DNA from: Globodera rostochiensis
Lineage: Eukaryota; Nematoda; Chromadorea; Rhabditida; Heteroderidae
Length of the DNA: 64,000 bases
Direction: 5' to 3'
Assembly (NCBI GenBank): GCA_018350325.1
Contig: JAEVLN010000021.1
Location: 248,001 to 312,000, forward strand
A model generated the notes under the pieces. The model searched no databases. It was given only the letters and a program-made list of their open reading frames with translations, and was not told where the DNA came from. This document shows positions 10,741-23,440 of the stretch, one piece after another (position 1 is the first letter of the stretch; every line of letters begins with the position of its first letter). A program made the position numbers and the translations under genes.

Positions 10741-11977
10741 GTTCAAACCCTCTATGAAAATACATTTTTATTTTAGTTTTGTAAATTAGTAATGAATCAT
10801 TTATTTTGATAGATTAATCGAATTTACATTTATTATATCTTCTAATTATAGATTTAGGAGTTTATTTCTTATACATATTTTATTTTAACCATTTCTCTTA
10901 TTTTTGACCATTGCTTCAGACTTCTGATAAAAGGTGTAGTTATTATTTATTATATAAAAATAAAATATTATTATATTGACTAAAATAATTATTATAAACC
11001 CTAAATAGGTAAAACAAATCGTAAAACTCGCAAAACAATATTAGCAAAATTATTATCAAACAATTATGGTGCAACAACATGATCAAATACGTGCTGGGAG
11101 ACTACTTATAGACAGAAATCATAGTGTTACAAATAAAATATAAAAATTGTATTTTAATCTTAAAATATTTAAACGCATACCTATTCTGATATAATAAAAA
11201 ACATTTTATTTCTTTAGTCAAACAATCAATTTTTGAAACCAATTTAGAGGTTCATATCCTTATGTTATTTGCATAAAACATTGATGTGATAGATAAAAGA
11301 TCAAGTCAAAATTACTGCAAATCAAATCATGTTGATTAAAAAATAAATTATAAAAAATTAATTATATTATTAGTAAAAAATGTAACGGGACAGAGATATG
11401 GAACATCTAACAGTTCAAGTGTTTTTAAAACGAATAAATAAGACTAAAAAATTATTATAATTTCTCAACTAAATAAACAGAAAATTTCGAAGGTAAAATG
11501 CGCGTAAAACTACGGATAATTTGAAAATTATGTTTATACAAAATGAATTTGATTGCGCGTAACATTAAGAAATCTTAATTGAGTCAATTTTCAAATTTTG
11601 TAAATATAATAATATCCATTTGTCATGAATAACGCTAAAAGTAAAAGTCGATTAAAATAACGCGTAAAAGTTATAATTTAATATTTACAATGAAATAAAA
11701 ATTTATTTCATATAACAAAATATTCATTCCACCTTAAAAGAATATAAACATTAATTTAAACAAATCTACATGCCAGCCATTAAGAAATAATTAAAACACG
11801 CTACTTAATTAGTTGACCAAATTTTCATCGAATTTAATTGTTTTTTTAAAATTAAAGATGAAAAATTTCAAAGAATAATAATAACTGCGATCAAAAAAAT
11901 AATAGTTAAATGTGTACTTTGTCAGCCCAATGATAAAATTTTAAAGTCACACCAAAAAATTCCTTAATTATATGCCT

Positions 11978-12271
11978 TTAAAGATTCATGGAATACCAAA
12001 GTAAAAAACTACAAATAATTAAAATTTTTGGAAATGAAAATTTCCGATAGTGGCAATGAATTAAATAAAATTGATAGTCGCAAAAACGATAACATAAAAA
12101 AACTTTCAAAAAAAAGGATCTCGCCCGCCAAAAAAAAAACGGATCTAATTTGCTTCCTAAAAGTTTGTGAGGACGAGCGCAGAATGGCGCGCCTTGCGAA
12201 CCGGACAACGCACACGAGTCAAAACAAAACGTAGGCCATAAAATACTATAAATTGGCCATCGACGAAACAA
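11978..12271 (-). CDS. open frame, uncharacterised
   Basis: A minus frame of 97 codons crosses a GC-rich island at 12120-12230 (CARPHKLLGSKLDPFFFW) and ends in a hydrophobic tail. A second minus frame (68 codons) and a lysine-rich plus frame (68 codons) overlap it, so the reading frame is undecided. The minus strand is favoured only by the domain orientation. No family recognised. Confidence 0.2.
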   Translation of the reverse strand: MFRRWPIYSILWPTFCFDSCALSGSQGAPFCARPHKLLGSKLDPFFFWRARSFFLKVFLCYRFCDYQFYLIHCHYRKFSFPKILIICSFLLWYSMNL

Positions 12272-13155
12272 TTTGGAGGGTAGTCGAGCGTGTCAGCGTG
12301 TCAGTAACCCAACCAACCACAATATTCTTAATTTAAAAAAACATGGAAAAGATCGTACCGTTTATATAAAGAAATTGTTAGAACTAAAAGTAACTGAAAT
12401 TCAAGACTTCTGCAGAAAATAATCGTTTAAAATTTAATATCTAAAAATAAAAAGATTTTAATTTAAACATATTTAAAAATATCTATAAATCATATTGTGT
12501 AGCATCAACAAATTTTAAATTTTATTTGTCCTAATGCGAAATAAATATTTTCGTCAATCAAACTCGTAATTAAAAGTAAACTATTCAATTTAACATAAGA
12601 AAATGATTAAAAAAATTAAAATAACGCCACTAATTTCATATTTTTACATATTTTAATTTATTTTAACAAATTAACGAATATTAAAACATAAATAAAAACG
12701 AAACAAATCAAATTTTATTATAAAAAATTTAAAACCCCTTAATATCCCTTATAAACCAGTTGATAGCCGTTAATCCCAAGAAATTGAATGGGTAAAACGT
12801 AGGCCTCAAAACCGCACACACAAAACTGTGGAATGAAAAAACTTTAACACGTCATGAAAAAATGAAGACGTGATTTAATCAAATTATTTATATCCACGAC
12901 AAAAATACTTATTACCGACATAAAATAATTTAACTGAAAAGCATTAAATATATTATAATTATAATTCTCTGGTAAAAATACGCAAACAAAATTTAATTAT
13001 TGATTGTTCTTAATAACGTTGCCCACTTAGCAATGACAGCTTACTTTCATGATTGGAAATAGATAACATGGCATCTTCACGCGGAACAATTAGTGAATTG
13101 GATGAAAATAAAAATTCAGCATTAATAAAATATTGATTTAAAACAAGAAACAAAA

Positions 13156-13370
13156 TTAAATTTTAATTTTATAGTTTACAAACTGATATGCACGGCAGTG
13201 TGGGTTTTTCGGTATTGAATAATGTGCGTAAAACGATCTCAACCTTTTATTTTCTATCGACAAATTCTTAATTTGAAAGCCTAGCGGGATTATTTGGAAC
13301 TGGAACATCGGCTGGAGCAGCAGTTTGTCTGATTTTTTGCGACAAGTCAAGCAGTTCCTAGAAATAACCT
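13156..13370 (-). CDS. candidate terminal exon with CxxC, uncharacterised
   Basis: On the minus strand an excellent acceptor (TTGTTTTTACGTTTCAG) is followed by 2 bases and then 70 codons to a stop. The other two frames stop within 8 codons. The peptide begins VISRNCLTCRKKSDKLLLQP, continues with hydrophobic and basic stretches, and near its end has KNPHCRAYQFVN. The CxxC followed by basic residues could be a metal-binding turn, but no named family fits. Orientation matches the A-rich domain. One of the better exon candidates here. Confidence 0.45.
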
Positions 13371-15719
13371 CTGAAACGTAAAAACAAAAACAATCCTCAA
13401 TGTTAAATGGTCAAAATAAAAAACTTTAATACAAATAAAATTTCTTGCTTATTTAATATAGTTTTTAGAGCCTTTATAAATAAGTAATTGTAGAAGTATT
13501 AAAACCTAATAATTAAAATTTTTAGAGAGCGACGCCCAGAAAGTTTAAAAGTATTCGTTAAATCATACTGTAAATATCAAATTAACCATCGGTTGAGCTT
13601 TTGGTCCTGTAGAAACTGTGCTAAATGATATTATAAAAGTAAATTTAAAACGGTAATTTATTATTTGCATTCCATTATTAATATGAAAATACTACAAATT
13701 CTTTGGAACAATTAAATAAACTAAAAAAAAGCGTGCACTTATGCCCGCTCAGAAGGATGTTTGGAGAGCATTTATAGCTAGCTATCGTTGATGCGTAATT
13801 ATGGGATTATTTGGAAATTAATTTAAGTTGTTAATTTTTATTAAAAGCTAAACCTAAATTTAAAGTTCTAATTAAACTCAATTAAAATAAAAAAGTTTCA
13901 GCAGGTGTCTTTCAACATAAAATATCAGATTCTGGCATACTTAAATGAAAACCGTATAAGCCCAACCTAGTGATTGAGTCGTACAAGAACAATCTTCAAC
14001 TAATTTCTCACCAATTTAACCCTATTCTGAGACACAAACAATTTATTGGTTAAAATTAAAAATTATTTAATCAGTGATGGCGTCAATTAAAGCGAGATTC
14101 GCTATCAGTTAACTAAAAACTTTAATACACCACACCCAAGCTTCCTGGTTATCACAGTGTAATCATATACCTTCGTTTTTAAACATTATCCTAAATTGAC
14201 CCTAACCCAGCAATTTTAAAACAAACGTCATTCTTTACAGTTCTCTGTGCTGGTCTAATTTACGAAAAATATTCGAATTTTATTTTATTTTTAATTTAAT
14301 TTTTTGTCGGACATTTTGTCCCCGTAAACAGTAAAATGAAAATCATTGCAAAATTCATTGAGTTTTAGCTATTATTTCAATTATGCCATTTAAACAAATT
14401 TCATCCTCGGTAATGAATAACTTTTATGTTTTCCTCGTCCGATGACGGGCGCCAGATTTAATACATGCAAGTATATATAAAGTTCTCTTGATGAATATTT
14501 AAAACAATAATAAGATTTATTTTTTTAATTTTTAACTAAAAACCGTCCGTTATATTATAAGAAAAAATCCAGCTGTAAATTTTAGGTCAGAGGTAAAATG
14601 AAAAAAAGATTAAATATAAAAGCAGCCGGTTTCCACCTAATAATATCGAATGAAATGCGATTTTGAAAGAAAGCATGTCTGTCGCTAAAATAACAAATAA
14701 ATTTCACAAAGAATACAAAACTTGCTAGTGATTGTATAAAAAAGTAATATAAGAACTAAAAGGTGTGACCCCGACTCCGCAAATCAAAGACAGGAAACTA
14801 AAAATTCCAATAAGGGCATCGAGCCTTCAATTCATAATTTGATTAATACATTATTAAAAATTTAGATTAAAATTTCATAATTTATCAAAATAAATCAATT
14901 TAATTTTTTGACAAAATAAAATAATAAAAAAAACCCGTTCAATGTAATATAATAATATCTTATAAATGTCAATAAAGTTAATTAAAATGATTTTATTTTG
15001 AAAAAATCTATAACAATAAATAAATGTAATCAGCTTGTGAAATACAAAAATTAAACTTAAAGAAATTTTGTAATTATAAAATAAATCTTACACTGCTGTT
15101 GAGTTTTGGGGTTTACCCCGGTCCCGTCTCTTCCAAATTGGACATTCAATGTAATTCAACTCAAGCTTTTTACAAAGATTAATTATTTTTTAAATTTAAA
15201 ACATTTTAAAAAACATAAAAATAATTTAAATATTATTATAATCACAAAACATATCATAAATAAGTTTAACAAAAATAAAATGTCATTTTGTTTAAATAAC
15301 TAAGAATTCAATAATAAACTCAACTTATAATCAGAATAAAATCTATATTTTAAGTAATTTCGATAAAAAGGATTTTTATTAATTATTCAAGATAAACAAA
15401 AAAGACTGAGCGTGAGTTAAAAGGTAAACGCACTGATCAATTTAATATTTTTGAATACGCAAACAAAATTGTATTACATCATAAAAAACAAAAAATCACA
15501 AATGCCTTAAAAAAATTAAATAATACTGAAATAAATTACCTATATAAAAATTAATTTAAATCTTGAATCATGAAATACGATCGCAGGCAATTTAAAAGGA
15601 GGAACCTCTTTCATTTGAACGAGGTAAAATATTAAATAGAATTATGAAAATGAACATCAATTCAAAGCTCAAATAACTGAAATTGGATAAACTTAATAAA
15701 TTAATTAATATAAACTAGA

Positions 15720-15932
15720 GTCCGGACCAAAACCAAAAACCAAAAATTTTTTGGGGTTTTTTGTACAAAAAAAAAACCAAAAATTTGGTTTTGGTTTTGG
15801 TCAAATTGGGCAAAGCCCAAAAGAAACCAAAACCAAAAGAAACCCAAAAATTTTAAACAAAATTTTGTTTGGGTTATGCACTTTTTTGTACAAAAGTTTT
15901 GGGTGTTGCCCGGTTGAATTTACACCCCTAAA
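15720..15932. mobile_element. MITE-like element with CCAAAACC inverted repeat
   Basis: CCAAAACCAAAAACCAAAAA near the left end is answered by TTTGGTTTTGGTTTTGGTC at 15782-15801, forming a long imperfect hairpin. A second block of AAACCAAAACCAAAAGAAACC follows. The right edge (GGTTGAATTTACACCCCTAA) reads, reverse-complemented, like the GGGGTGT-type ends of hAT elements. The two ends do not match well, so the classification is tentative. No coding capacity: the 76-codon frame here is repeat translation. Confidence 0.45.
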
Positions 15933-15980
15933 GATGGCATCATCGAGTGATTTTCCAATCATTTTTACAGAAGCTTTATA

Positions 15981-16330
15981 AGAATTGATGGCTTAGTGGT
16001 TTGTGTTTTCGGTAACTCTTACGTTATGTGTTGGGTTCGAACCCGCCGTAGTGCGGGCACTTATTTTTCATTTTTTCTCTTACATACGCTTCCCCCCATT
16101 AAAATAAATCTTCAAATATTTTTTTTCAAAAAAAACCCGTAATTTTAAAATTTTGGTTGCAAATCCCTTAACAAATTGAGACAAAAATTCAAAATTTCTC
16201 GGCGGCGCCTATCGGCACCGCCGACCGCCATCCCCTAATAAAGCAGAATTCGTGAAAAAATTGGATTTTTCTGAAAATTCAAAAATCGGCAAATTATCGA
16301 AATTTTACACAATTTTCTTAACAATAAAGA
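15981..16330 (+). repeat. tRNA-like head plus repeat body (possible SINE)
   Basis: TGGCTTAGTGG (15989) resembles a polymerase III A box and GGTTCGAACCC (16034) a B box, spaced about 45 bp apart as in tRNA genes. The T-stem does not pair properly and there is no good acceptor stem, so it is not an intact tRNA. The body contains a hairpin (GGCGGCGCC, TATC, GGCACCGCC at 16201-16222) and the module shared with 10140. Parts recur at 27521. A tRNA-derived SINE explains head and body together, but no target-site duplication was identified. Confidence 0.42.
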
Positions 16331-17000
16331 AAGTTTTGGCATTAAATTCATATATTTACACACCTAAAAAATATTCCTGATTTTTTCTTATTTTTCACCG
16401 GTATTCCTGATTTTTGGGTTTGACAGGTGGCGCTACCCTGATATTAATATTATTCATGGATTTATGATGATTGGTCAGAAAAATGCTTTGGATAAATCTT
16501 TTATTAAAAAATTTTAAGAAAATCGGAAACTTGAACTCCAATTCATAACGAAAATGTTTTTAATTTTCAACTACCACGTCGATTCGAAGATAAATTTGAT
16601 TTTATTCGTAGACGGCGAATTCGCTTACATTAAGTAAACCCTAGAAATAATTTTTCGCCAAAGAAAAACCATATTATTATAACTAAACAATCACAATCAC
16701 AAAAAATTTGTTAAATAAAATTTATTTGGTATTTTATATTGATTACAAATTATCTACCATTTCTCTGGTGGCTTCGCGTGGCAACAACATTGACCGCCGA
16801 GAAACAGGCCACAGGCCGCGAGTGTGCCAAATGTTAAGTTACATTGTACAAATCATTTGTATTTGTTTACGCCATGCGTTCTAATGATTTCTATGTAAAG
16901 GAAAATTCCATTAGAGAAAGAAATTGCGTTATTGAAGTTTAATTTACCATTTATAATTTTTTTCGGTTGATTTTTAATATATTATTTAACATAAATTATG
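16331..17000. other. mixed AT-rich stretch
   Basis: A GC island at 16760-16870 is open for about 65 codons on the plus strand (from about 16688) with RRETGHRPRVC in its core. No splice signals support it. Nothing else recognised. Confidence 0.3.
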
Positions 17001-20000
17001 ATAGCTAACTTTTTCAATAAATTAAATTTTTACTTTAGTTACACATAACTTTAATACTAAATACTGAAACCATAAACATCCAAAATTAATCAAAGAATTA
17101 TTAAAGAAATTAATAATACAGCCGGGACGGCCAACTCGTTTAAAATTTTCAAAAAAACAGTTTAAAATAAATTCGAGAAGTGAGGAAACTACTTACTTGT
17201 TTATACGAAAAATAAAATATTTTTTATCCTCTAAAAATTAAAATATTTTGTAAGTAAATAACGTGATTATTTTGGATCCATAAAAAAATCTTTAATCAAA
17301 TTATAAATATCCGCGTCGATTACGGCTTCACTTGTGCTGAAATTATTAAAATATTAATGTAACAATTAAATTCAAAATTAATATACATTTTTTTAATTAA
17401 TAAAAAAAAATAAAAAAAGCATGAATAAAATTACTCAAGAAAATAAATCGCTCATTTTATTAAAATAAATTAATGGCGGTATGTTAAGACGATGCAGCAG
17501 AATTCATCACAGAGAATGAAATCGGCTGGAAACGCTCGAGATGGCTAATTCACAATAACGAAATAAGGAACTCAAAGGCCATGTGCTGATTTGTAGCGTC
17601 AAAATAAATAATTATTGGGACATGCAATAACCGAAAAATAATGTTAAAAGCACAATTTACTGATTAGAATTGTTAAATACATTTGTCCAAGAAGTGATTT
17701 TTTGACACAAAGATATTCCAAATTCATATAAGCAAACTATTGCGGTTCATATTACTAGCCAAAATATGCCATTTTTATTAATACATTTATTAAAATTTTG
17801 TAATTTAAAACAAACATCATATGTAAACTAAAAAAAATATTAAGATTACGATCAATTTTAAGAAAAATTGCTTCTGTTTTATTGATTCTCTTTTACTAAG
17901 TCCACCAGGTTGAATGAATCAAATGTAATAAATTTTCATCCGGATCGGTTGCTGATAATTAAAAATGCAATTTCTGATCTCATACCATTTCCGTTGAAAG
18001 TATTGATTTTAATTTGAATTATGATGCCACGCAGCACCTGATTTGAACAGTTGTGGATATTTTATTGATTATTCACTGAGGCATATTATTAAACTATAAC
18101 TTAGCAAAAAATAAATATTTAAAATTGGGAAAAATGAATAAAATTATTAAAAAGTTTAAACCCTAAACAAAAATAAGTCAATTTGGTTCTATTAAATCAA
18201 AGATTTTTCGATTCATGCCATAGTTTAATTATTTGTTGCAATTGCTTTAACAAACACAACAGATTCTACGACATAACATAAATTAACAAAGATCATTAAT
18301 CAAGTGAAATTTTCATACAATTTACCATTTTCTTAATAAATAGAAAATTTGTTGAATTGTGAAACCGCGTATCTAAATTCAATTCAATAATGTTTTAAAT
18401 TTTATAAAGCAGCTTTTAGTTTTTCAATTACATTATTGCCCATAGCGCTTAATATAATTTTAAGCTTAGTAATAAATTCTATTAATGTATCGATAATTTG
18501 TTAATGTATTTTTATAGCTATGCTTGGCAATCAAAAGCAAAAAAACCTTGAATTAAAAGGGCACTCACTGGAATATTATTTTCAAATTAGGTAGCAAGTT
18601 CTTTAATTTGTTAAACTATAATAAGTATAATTTAAAGTTGCAAAAGTTGAAATAAATTTTAGAAGTAAGTAAAGATTTGGCAATAATATTATTCATACCC
18701 TAAATAAAAAAATATTAAACAAAAATAAAAATTTATCCGCAATACAAATAATGTTTAAATAATACCTAAACATATATTGCAGAAAAACACTGATTATGTT
18801 CAGAAACCAGCACATTGATTCATTAATTTAATATAAAAACGAAAACTAAAATCTTTCGCATAATAACAGATAATATAATTTATTGTATCAAAAAGACAAA
18901 ATAAAAAACCAAATCTAAAATTAAATTAATAATCTAAAAAATAGTATTATGAGTAAATCAGTTACAGAAATAAAAAAATAAAAACATAGAAGCATAGCGA
19001 TATAAATACGTTGGATTAATAAATTTACGCATAATTACAAGTTAGCACAATTTTAGCAAATCAATCTGAACTTAAATTTTTGAAAAAGCGTGGGCGAAAA
19101 AGGCACCAATCTAAGATGCACCATCGCGGGGGCATTAACATTTGAAAAAATAAAAATAGAATTTAAAGTACTAAAATTCTGCATCTGTAAGTTTACATAA
19201 AGATTTTTTGTCATGAAGTTCTATAAAAAAACAGCGTTATGGAATAAAAATGTATTCCAACAAATAGAACGCATTCTGAATAATAATGCTTTTAAAAAAT
19301 TTATATGTAAAATATCGCAATAAAACAATTAAAAAATGTGAACAAAACCAAATTAAGAGTCTTTAAGTTCCGAATCAAAAAGGAAATTAAAACTTTCTTC
19401 AAGCATAATTAATAGAATAAATATTTTAATCTAAAATTACAACAATTAAGAAACAATAAATAAAACAGTTATATAAAGCAATGTTAATAAATCTCACCCG
19501 CCCGACCCGAGCGCCCTTCATGTAAACAGTGAAATATTACAAAACAAGCCAAACAATTAAAAGTATTATGAATAAGTTATTTATTAAATAAAGTGAAAAA
19601 TTCAGTCCACAAGAAAATTAAAATAACCTTGTAGGCTTATAAAAAAACAACATACGTGTACTGCAAAGAAAGATTCATTAATCAATTTTTTTAAATCTTC
19701 TTAAATAAAAAAATAGACAATATTTTAATGATTTTTATCGTTCATAAATACTCTTTTATTACTTTTAGAACAGACTCTTTTAATATATTGTTTAACTAAT
19801 ATTTATTAGGATTTATTAACAAATTGTTTCTTTTGAATTTCATAATGAATCTTTGATATTTTACCTTTTTCATAAAATATTCCGAGAGACATAAAATTCT
19901 TAAATTGAGTGTTTTTACCGAGAGAATTTTTACTATTTTTAAAAAGTTCTTTATGACATAACTTTGCGATTATAAAGGCCCCGCTCTGGCTCTTATTTGC

Positions 20001-20420
20001 TCGCAAAAAATAAAAAAAGACCAAAGAAAAAATAAGAAATTAAAATTATCCGAAACAAGTCATACGAAATTCATAGGGCAAAAATTATATAATAAAATAA
20101 AGAAAGAATCATTTAAAAATTAAATTAAAAATAAAATTTCTGTATATATTAAATTTAAAAAATTAAGCCTTAGGTTGATAATATATGTAAATCGTTATGT
20201 GACAACGTTTACGTGTTGATATGTTTTTGTTTTCGAGAGCCAGATTTTTGAAAAGCCAAGTTGCAAATTTGTATTAATAAACCCATGTTATTTTAAAATT
20301 TCAACATTAGTGTTAAAAGGCAAAATGATGAAAATTTTTATTGTTTCATTGAAATTTAAATATACTTCAGTTTACTTATATCAATTTTAATAGTATAAAA
20401 TAAATTACTTAATGAAATAA
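17000..20420 (-). other. A-rich domain, inferred minus-sense
   Basis: Long A-rich stretch with GC islands at 17480-17600, 17900-18060, 19080-19140 and 19495-19530. The first two are open on the plus strand and lack convincing splice sites. The exon candidate at 19806 is the only call. Confidence 0.35.
19806..19999 (-). CDS. candidate terminal exon, Lys/Asn-rich, uncharacterised
   Basis: The minus strand has a pyrimidine-rich acceptor (TTTTTTTATTTTTTGCGAG), then 2 bases and 63 codons to a stop. The other two frames stop within 10 codons. The peptide starts NKSQSGAFIIAKLCHKELFK and includes FMSLGIFYEKGKISKIHYEI, a hydrophilic mix unlike simple A/T translation. Orientation agrees with the A-rich domain. 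No family recognised. Confidence 0.42.
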
Positions 20421-21800
20421 AATATCTATTAATTTTATCTTTTTTAGTGAACAATAAAAAATATTACAGATAATTAATATATTTTTTTGTTTAACAAATA
20501 ATTTTATTTCATTATGCAGAAAATTCATTACATTTTTGTAATTAGATTTTGTCTGCTTTTATTTTGGTTACTTTTAATTATTAGTATTTCTGAGTTCATT
20601 TGCATTTGTTTTGTATTGTTTCTTTTTATTATATTGGTAGAAGATATATATATTATATTAACATGTTAATAAATTATTTTAAAACTATTAGAACTAAAGA
20701 AGATACATTTTAAAATAAACATATTAATGATTTGAATAAAATTGTATAAAGTATTTTATCATATTTAGATTTTTATATTTATTGATATTAAATTATTTTT
20801 TTTATAATCATTTGATGACCCGCAAAAATATAAACTTTTTTCGATCTCGCTCATGTCTTTGATTTGTTCTTCGGTGCGTCCTTCTCCTTTGCCGCCGACC
20901 ATAATTTGCTAATTTGTAAGTTATTAAATCTCAAACATTACGAGTAGATTTTATTTTTGTGATATATTTTAATAAGGAGTTTAGATAAGAAGTTTACTCA
21001 AATGAAAAATTCTATTACTTAAAAATTAAAAAACATATTGAATTATAAAGTTAGTTGTTGACTGGAAATAAATTATCTTGCTCACCTGCATATTAATTAT
21101 GGATGATAACAAAAAATTTGGTAAAATAAAAAAATAAAAATCGAATATATAAAATAAAATGTAGATTCTAAAAGAATAATCTTTGACTATTATATAGAAT
21201 TAATATTGCAAACTAAATTATTTAACTTTAATGTGAATTAATATTTACCATGCACTTCTTTTCATTAGCATTTTTTTGTTTTCGAATCAATAAGGTAGGT
21301 GTTTTGTTCACAATAATATTTCACACGGTTTATTTATTACTTAGTTCGGCTCCATGAGTCGCTTAAAGAGATCGGCACAGATTTGCTCGGACTTTTAAAC
21401 TTGTTAGCAGTCACTTTTTGAATCGATTAATTAAATTCAACTTTCAGTTTTGTTTTATTATTTTAGGATGTTATATTCTTATGACATTATAATATGTTGG
21501 GCTGAAGTTTTTGAATCTCATACTTTTTCACTTTTTTGCCTCACTCGATTGGCCTCATTTGTCAGCGGTCATGTCTGCGTGTTTGCTGAGCTCCAAAAAT
21601 CAGGTTGTGCAAAAGAGAAGAATTCCGGTAAGATATTAATGCTGCTGGCCATGGGCAGAACAAATTGTTAATATTTTTAATTAACAAAAAACTCGTTTTT
21701 GATGTATTGCGTGCATACATTTGTTTGATAAGAGACGAATTCGCAAATTTGTATTCTTGACTATTTTGCTTTACAAAAAATGCAATGCAATTAAACCCAA
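20420..21800 (+). other. T-rich domain, inferred plus-sense
   Basis: Mostly T-rich, with an A-rich pocket at 21000-21240. A GC island at 20825-20916 ends at a perfect GTAAGT donor (20917). Its plus frame FDLAHVFDLFFGASFSF is open into that donor, but no acceptor precedes it. On the minus strand the same island has a 45-codon ATG frame. Another island at 21340-21420 reads RLHESLKEIGTDLLGLLN. Neither is called. Confidence 0.33.
21566..21627 (+). CDS. candidate exon ending in KRRIP, possible first exon
   Basis: CCTCATTTGTCAG is the acceptor and GTAAGATATT the donor. Two frames are open. One contains an ATG at 21571 and reads MSACLLSSKNQVVQKRRIP, ending exactly on a codon boundary at the donor. 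The last 25 bases, including the donor, closely match the exon end at 61187-61225, which also opens with ATG-TC and ends KRRIQ in the same phase. That similarity supports a real exon and a paralogous pair. Confidence 0.4.
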
Positions 21801-21881
21801 AATACACTGCTAAAATTTTATTTTAAAAAAGTGTCGGGGTAATTTCTCGGTCTCGTGCCACGATGCATTGAAAAGACATGA

Positions 21882-22172
21882 AAAATTAAAAAGCTCTCAG
21901 CCACTGATCTCGGTTTAAAATATTTATGTTTACCCAATTTTATTGAAAGAGATATGCTAAATGATCTTGAATTAATATATTTCAAATGTTTTATAAAAAT
22001 ATTCAATTCATTAAGGTTAAGTATTTTTCCCATAGAAGTTTCCACAAACTTCGAGAAAATACGTGTCACAGTGTGTTTGAGTACGCGTAGCGATGGCCGA
22101 AAGCTGATGGCATACGTATTTTTGTCATGAAATTTGCCAATGCAATATTCACAAAACGAGGGAACTGTGTAG
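21882..22172 (+). pseudogene. pogo/Tigger-like DDE transposase relic
   Basis: A plus frame of 82 codons ends in EVSTNFEKIRVTVCLSTRSD, then GRKLMAYVFL and a stop, and resumes in the same frame as NLPMQYSQNEGTV. This follows the conserved core of pogo/Tigger and JERKY-type transposases (a TTG.EK.R.TV.LS...DG.KL motif near the start of the DDE domain). These enzymes cut and paste DNA in the nucleus. The catalytic triad, CENP-B-type DNA-binding region and terminal inverted repeats are not visible, and there are stops at 22128 and 22170, so the copy is inactive. The antisense strand is also open for 125 codons, a mirror artefact. Confidence 0.65.
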
Positions 22173-22562
22173 TTCGATAATTTATTGCTAAACAAAAATG
22201 CATAAACTTATTTAAGCAAAATATATTATAAACTTTATTCTAGTTAAAAATTAAATCAATAGAAACGAAATTAAAAAACAGACTGCAAAAAATGTGACAG
22301 GTAAACGGGCAAGATTATTAGTTTTATATTCTAAAAAATTCTATATTTCAAAAAATAAATTAGATCGAGGTTGTGGATTAAAATAATATTTATATTACCA
22401 GCCATATTTCTCAATTATTAGCAAGGCATTAACGATAAAAAGTGCTAGAAAAGCAAACTTAAAAAAGTTTTTTTAATATTAATATTTTTAAATCTCCAAC
22501 GAATCTTAAAAATATTGAAGCCAAAACATATTTAACTTAACGTTCATTTTTACATCCTTTTT

Positions 22563-22604
22563 TGCTTAACTTGTCGACACATCTGCTTAACTTGTCGACA
22601 CATC
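22563..22604. repeat. 21-bp perfect tandem duplication
   Basis: A 21-bp unit containing ACTTGTCGACACATC occurs twice back to back without mismatch. It lies between the pogo relic and the next T-rich domain and has no obvious function. Confidence 0.8.
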
Positions 22605-23440
22605 TCTCAGCATGGGTCAAACTTATGGTTTATTTTATTATTGTTTATTTGTTATTTTGATTTAATTTGTTTTAATTTTAAATAGACAATGTCATTAAAA
22701 GGGTTCTGTTATAAATTTATTATGTCAACAAAGACGACTCGCACATTTCCACAACAATTGATACCTTGGGCATGACAATTGTCACGACGTAAAACCCTAG
22801 CTTTTGTTTAGCTAGATTTCATTAATTCTAAATTTCCGTTATTAAGGTTTATTTCTTAATTTTATTGGTATTTCCAATGTTATTTTAACTCTGGGTCAGA
22901 GTTGCTCTCATCTTTTGATGGAGTTAAAAACATCTCCTAATCACAGAAATTGAGTGCAAAATGAAAAATTTTGATATTTATAGAAATTTATGTCAAAAAT
23001 GTGTAAAACAGATTCCCACATAGGTAAGCTTTAAGCGTGGGGGTAGTCTTGATTTGGGTTCAGAGATTTTTATAAATATTAATTTTGAAAAATGTAATTG
23101 TATATTTTTATCTTATTTTAATTTAATTTTAAATAAAAACTTATTCATTTTTTAATTAACCAATAACAACTATTCTGTTTTGCTCATTTCATTTTTTATA
23201 TTTAAATAATATTATTAATAAGCTTGCTCATATCATGTAATTTAAAATTTATTAATTATTAAAATATTTGATTCAATAAATTCGTTTATTCGATTTTATA
23301 AATGGGAATTTAATATTGTTTGGAAAAGACTTTTACGAGTCTAGATATAATTTCTCGTTGTGGTAGTGCAAATGAGGATAAATTGCATCTTCACATTGAA
23401 CGCATGACGTCGATCATGACAACTTTCTTCGCACCGTCGT
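22605..23440 (+). other. T-rich domain, inferred plus-sense
   Basis: T-rich. A GC-richer island at 23370-23450 is open for 41 codons on the plus strand (SRCGSANEDKLHLHIERMTS) but has no clear acceptor. A small palindrome AACTCTGGGTCAGAGTT lies at about 22878-22894. Confidence 0.33.

Larger units (their letters stand above)
10741..15719 (-). other. A-rich domain, inferred minus-sense
   Basis: After a short T-rich stretch to about 10960 the plus strand is A-rich for nearly 5 kb. Besides the entries at 11978 and 13156 there are exon-like islands at 13045-13074 (ATG frame ending at GTAAGC on the minus strand), 13590-13615, 13730-13810, 13940-14040 and 15090-15160. None is strong enough to call alone. 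An 8-bp tandem GCGTGTCA pair lies at 12288-12303. Confidence 0.35.

Noticed and set aside
15981..16060. Functional tRNA gene
   Set aside because: A- and B-box words exist, but the T-stem mismatches and no acceptor stem closes.
20765..20902. 45-codon minus ATG frame MVGGKGEGRTEEQIKDM
   Set aside because: Attractive composition, but the island is also open on the plus strand and ends there at a perfect GTAAGT donor. The domain orientation disagrees with minus.
21818..22195. 125-codon minus open frame
   Set aside because: It lies antisense to the pogo-like frame, which has recognisable conserved residues. The minus frame is a mirror effect and has no family resemblance.
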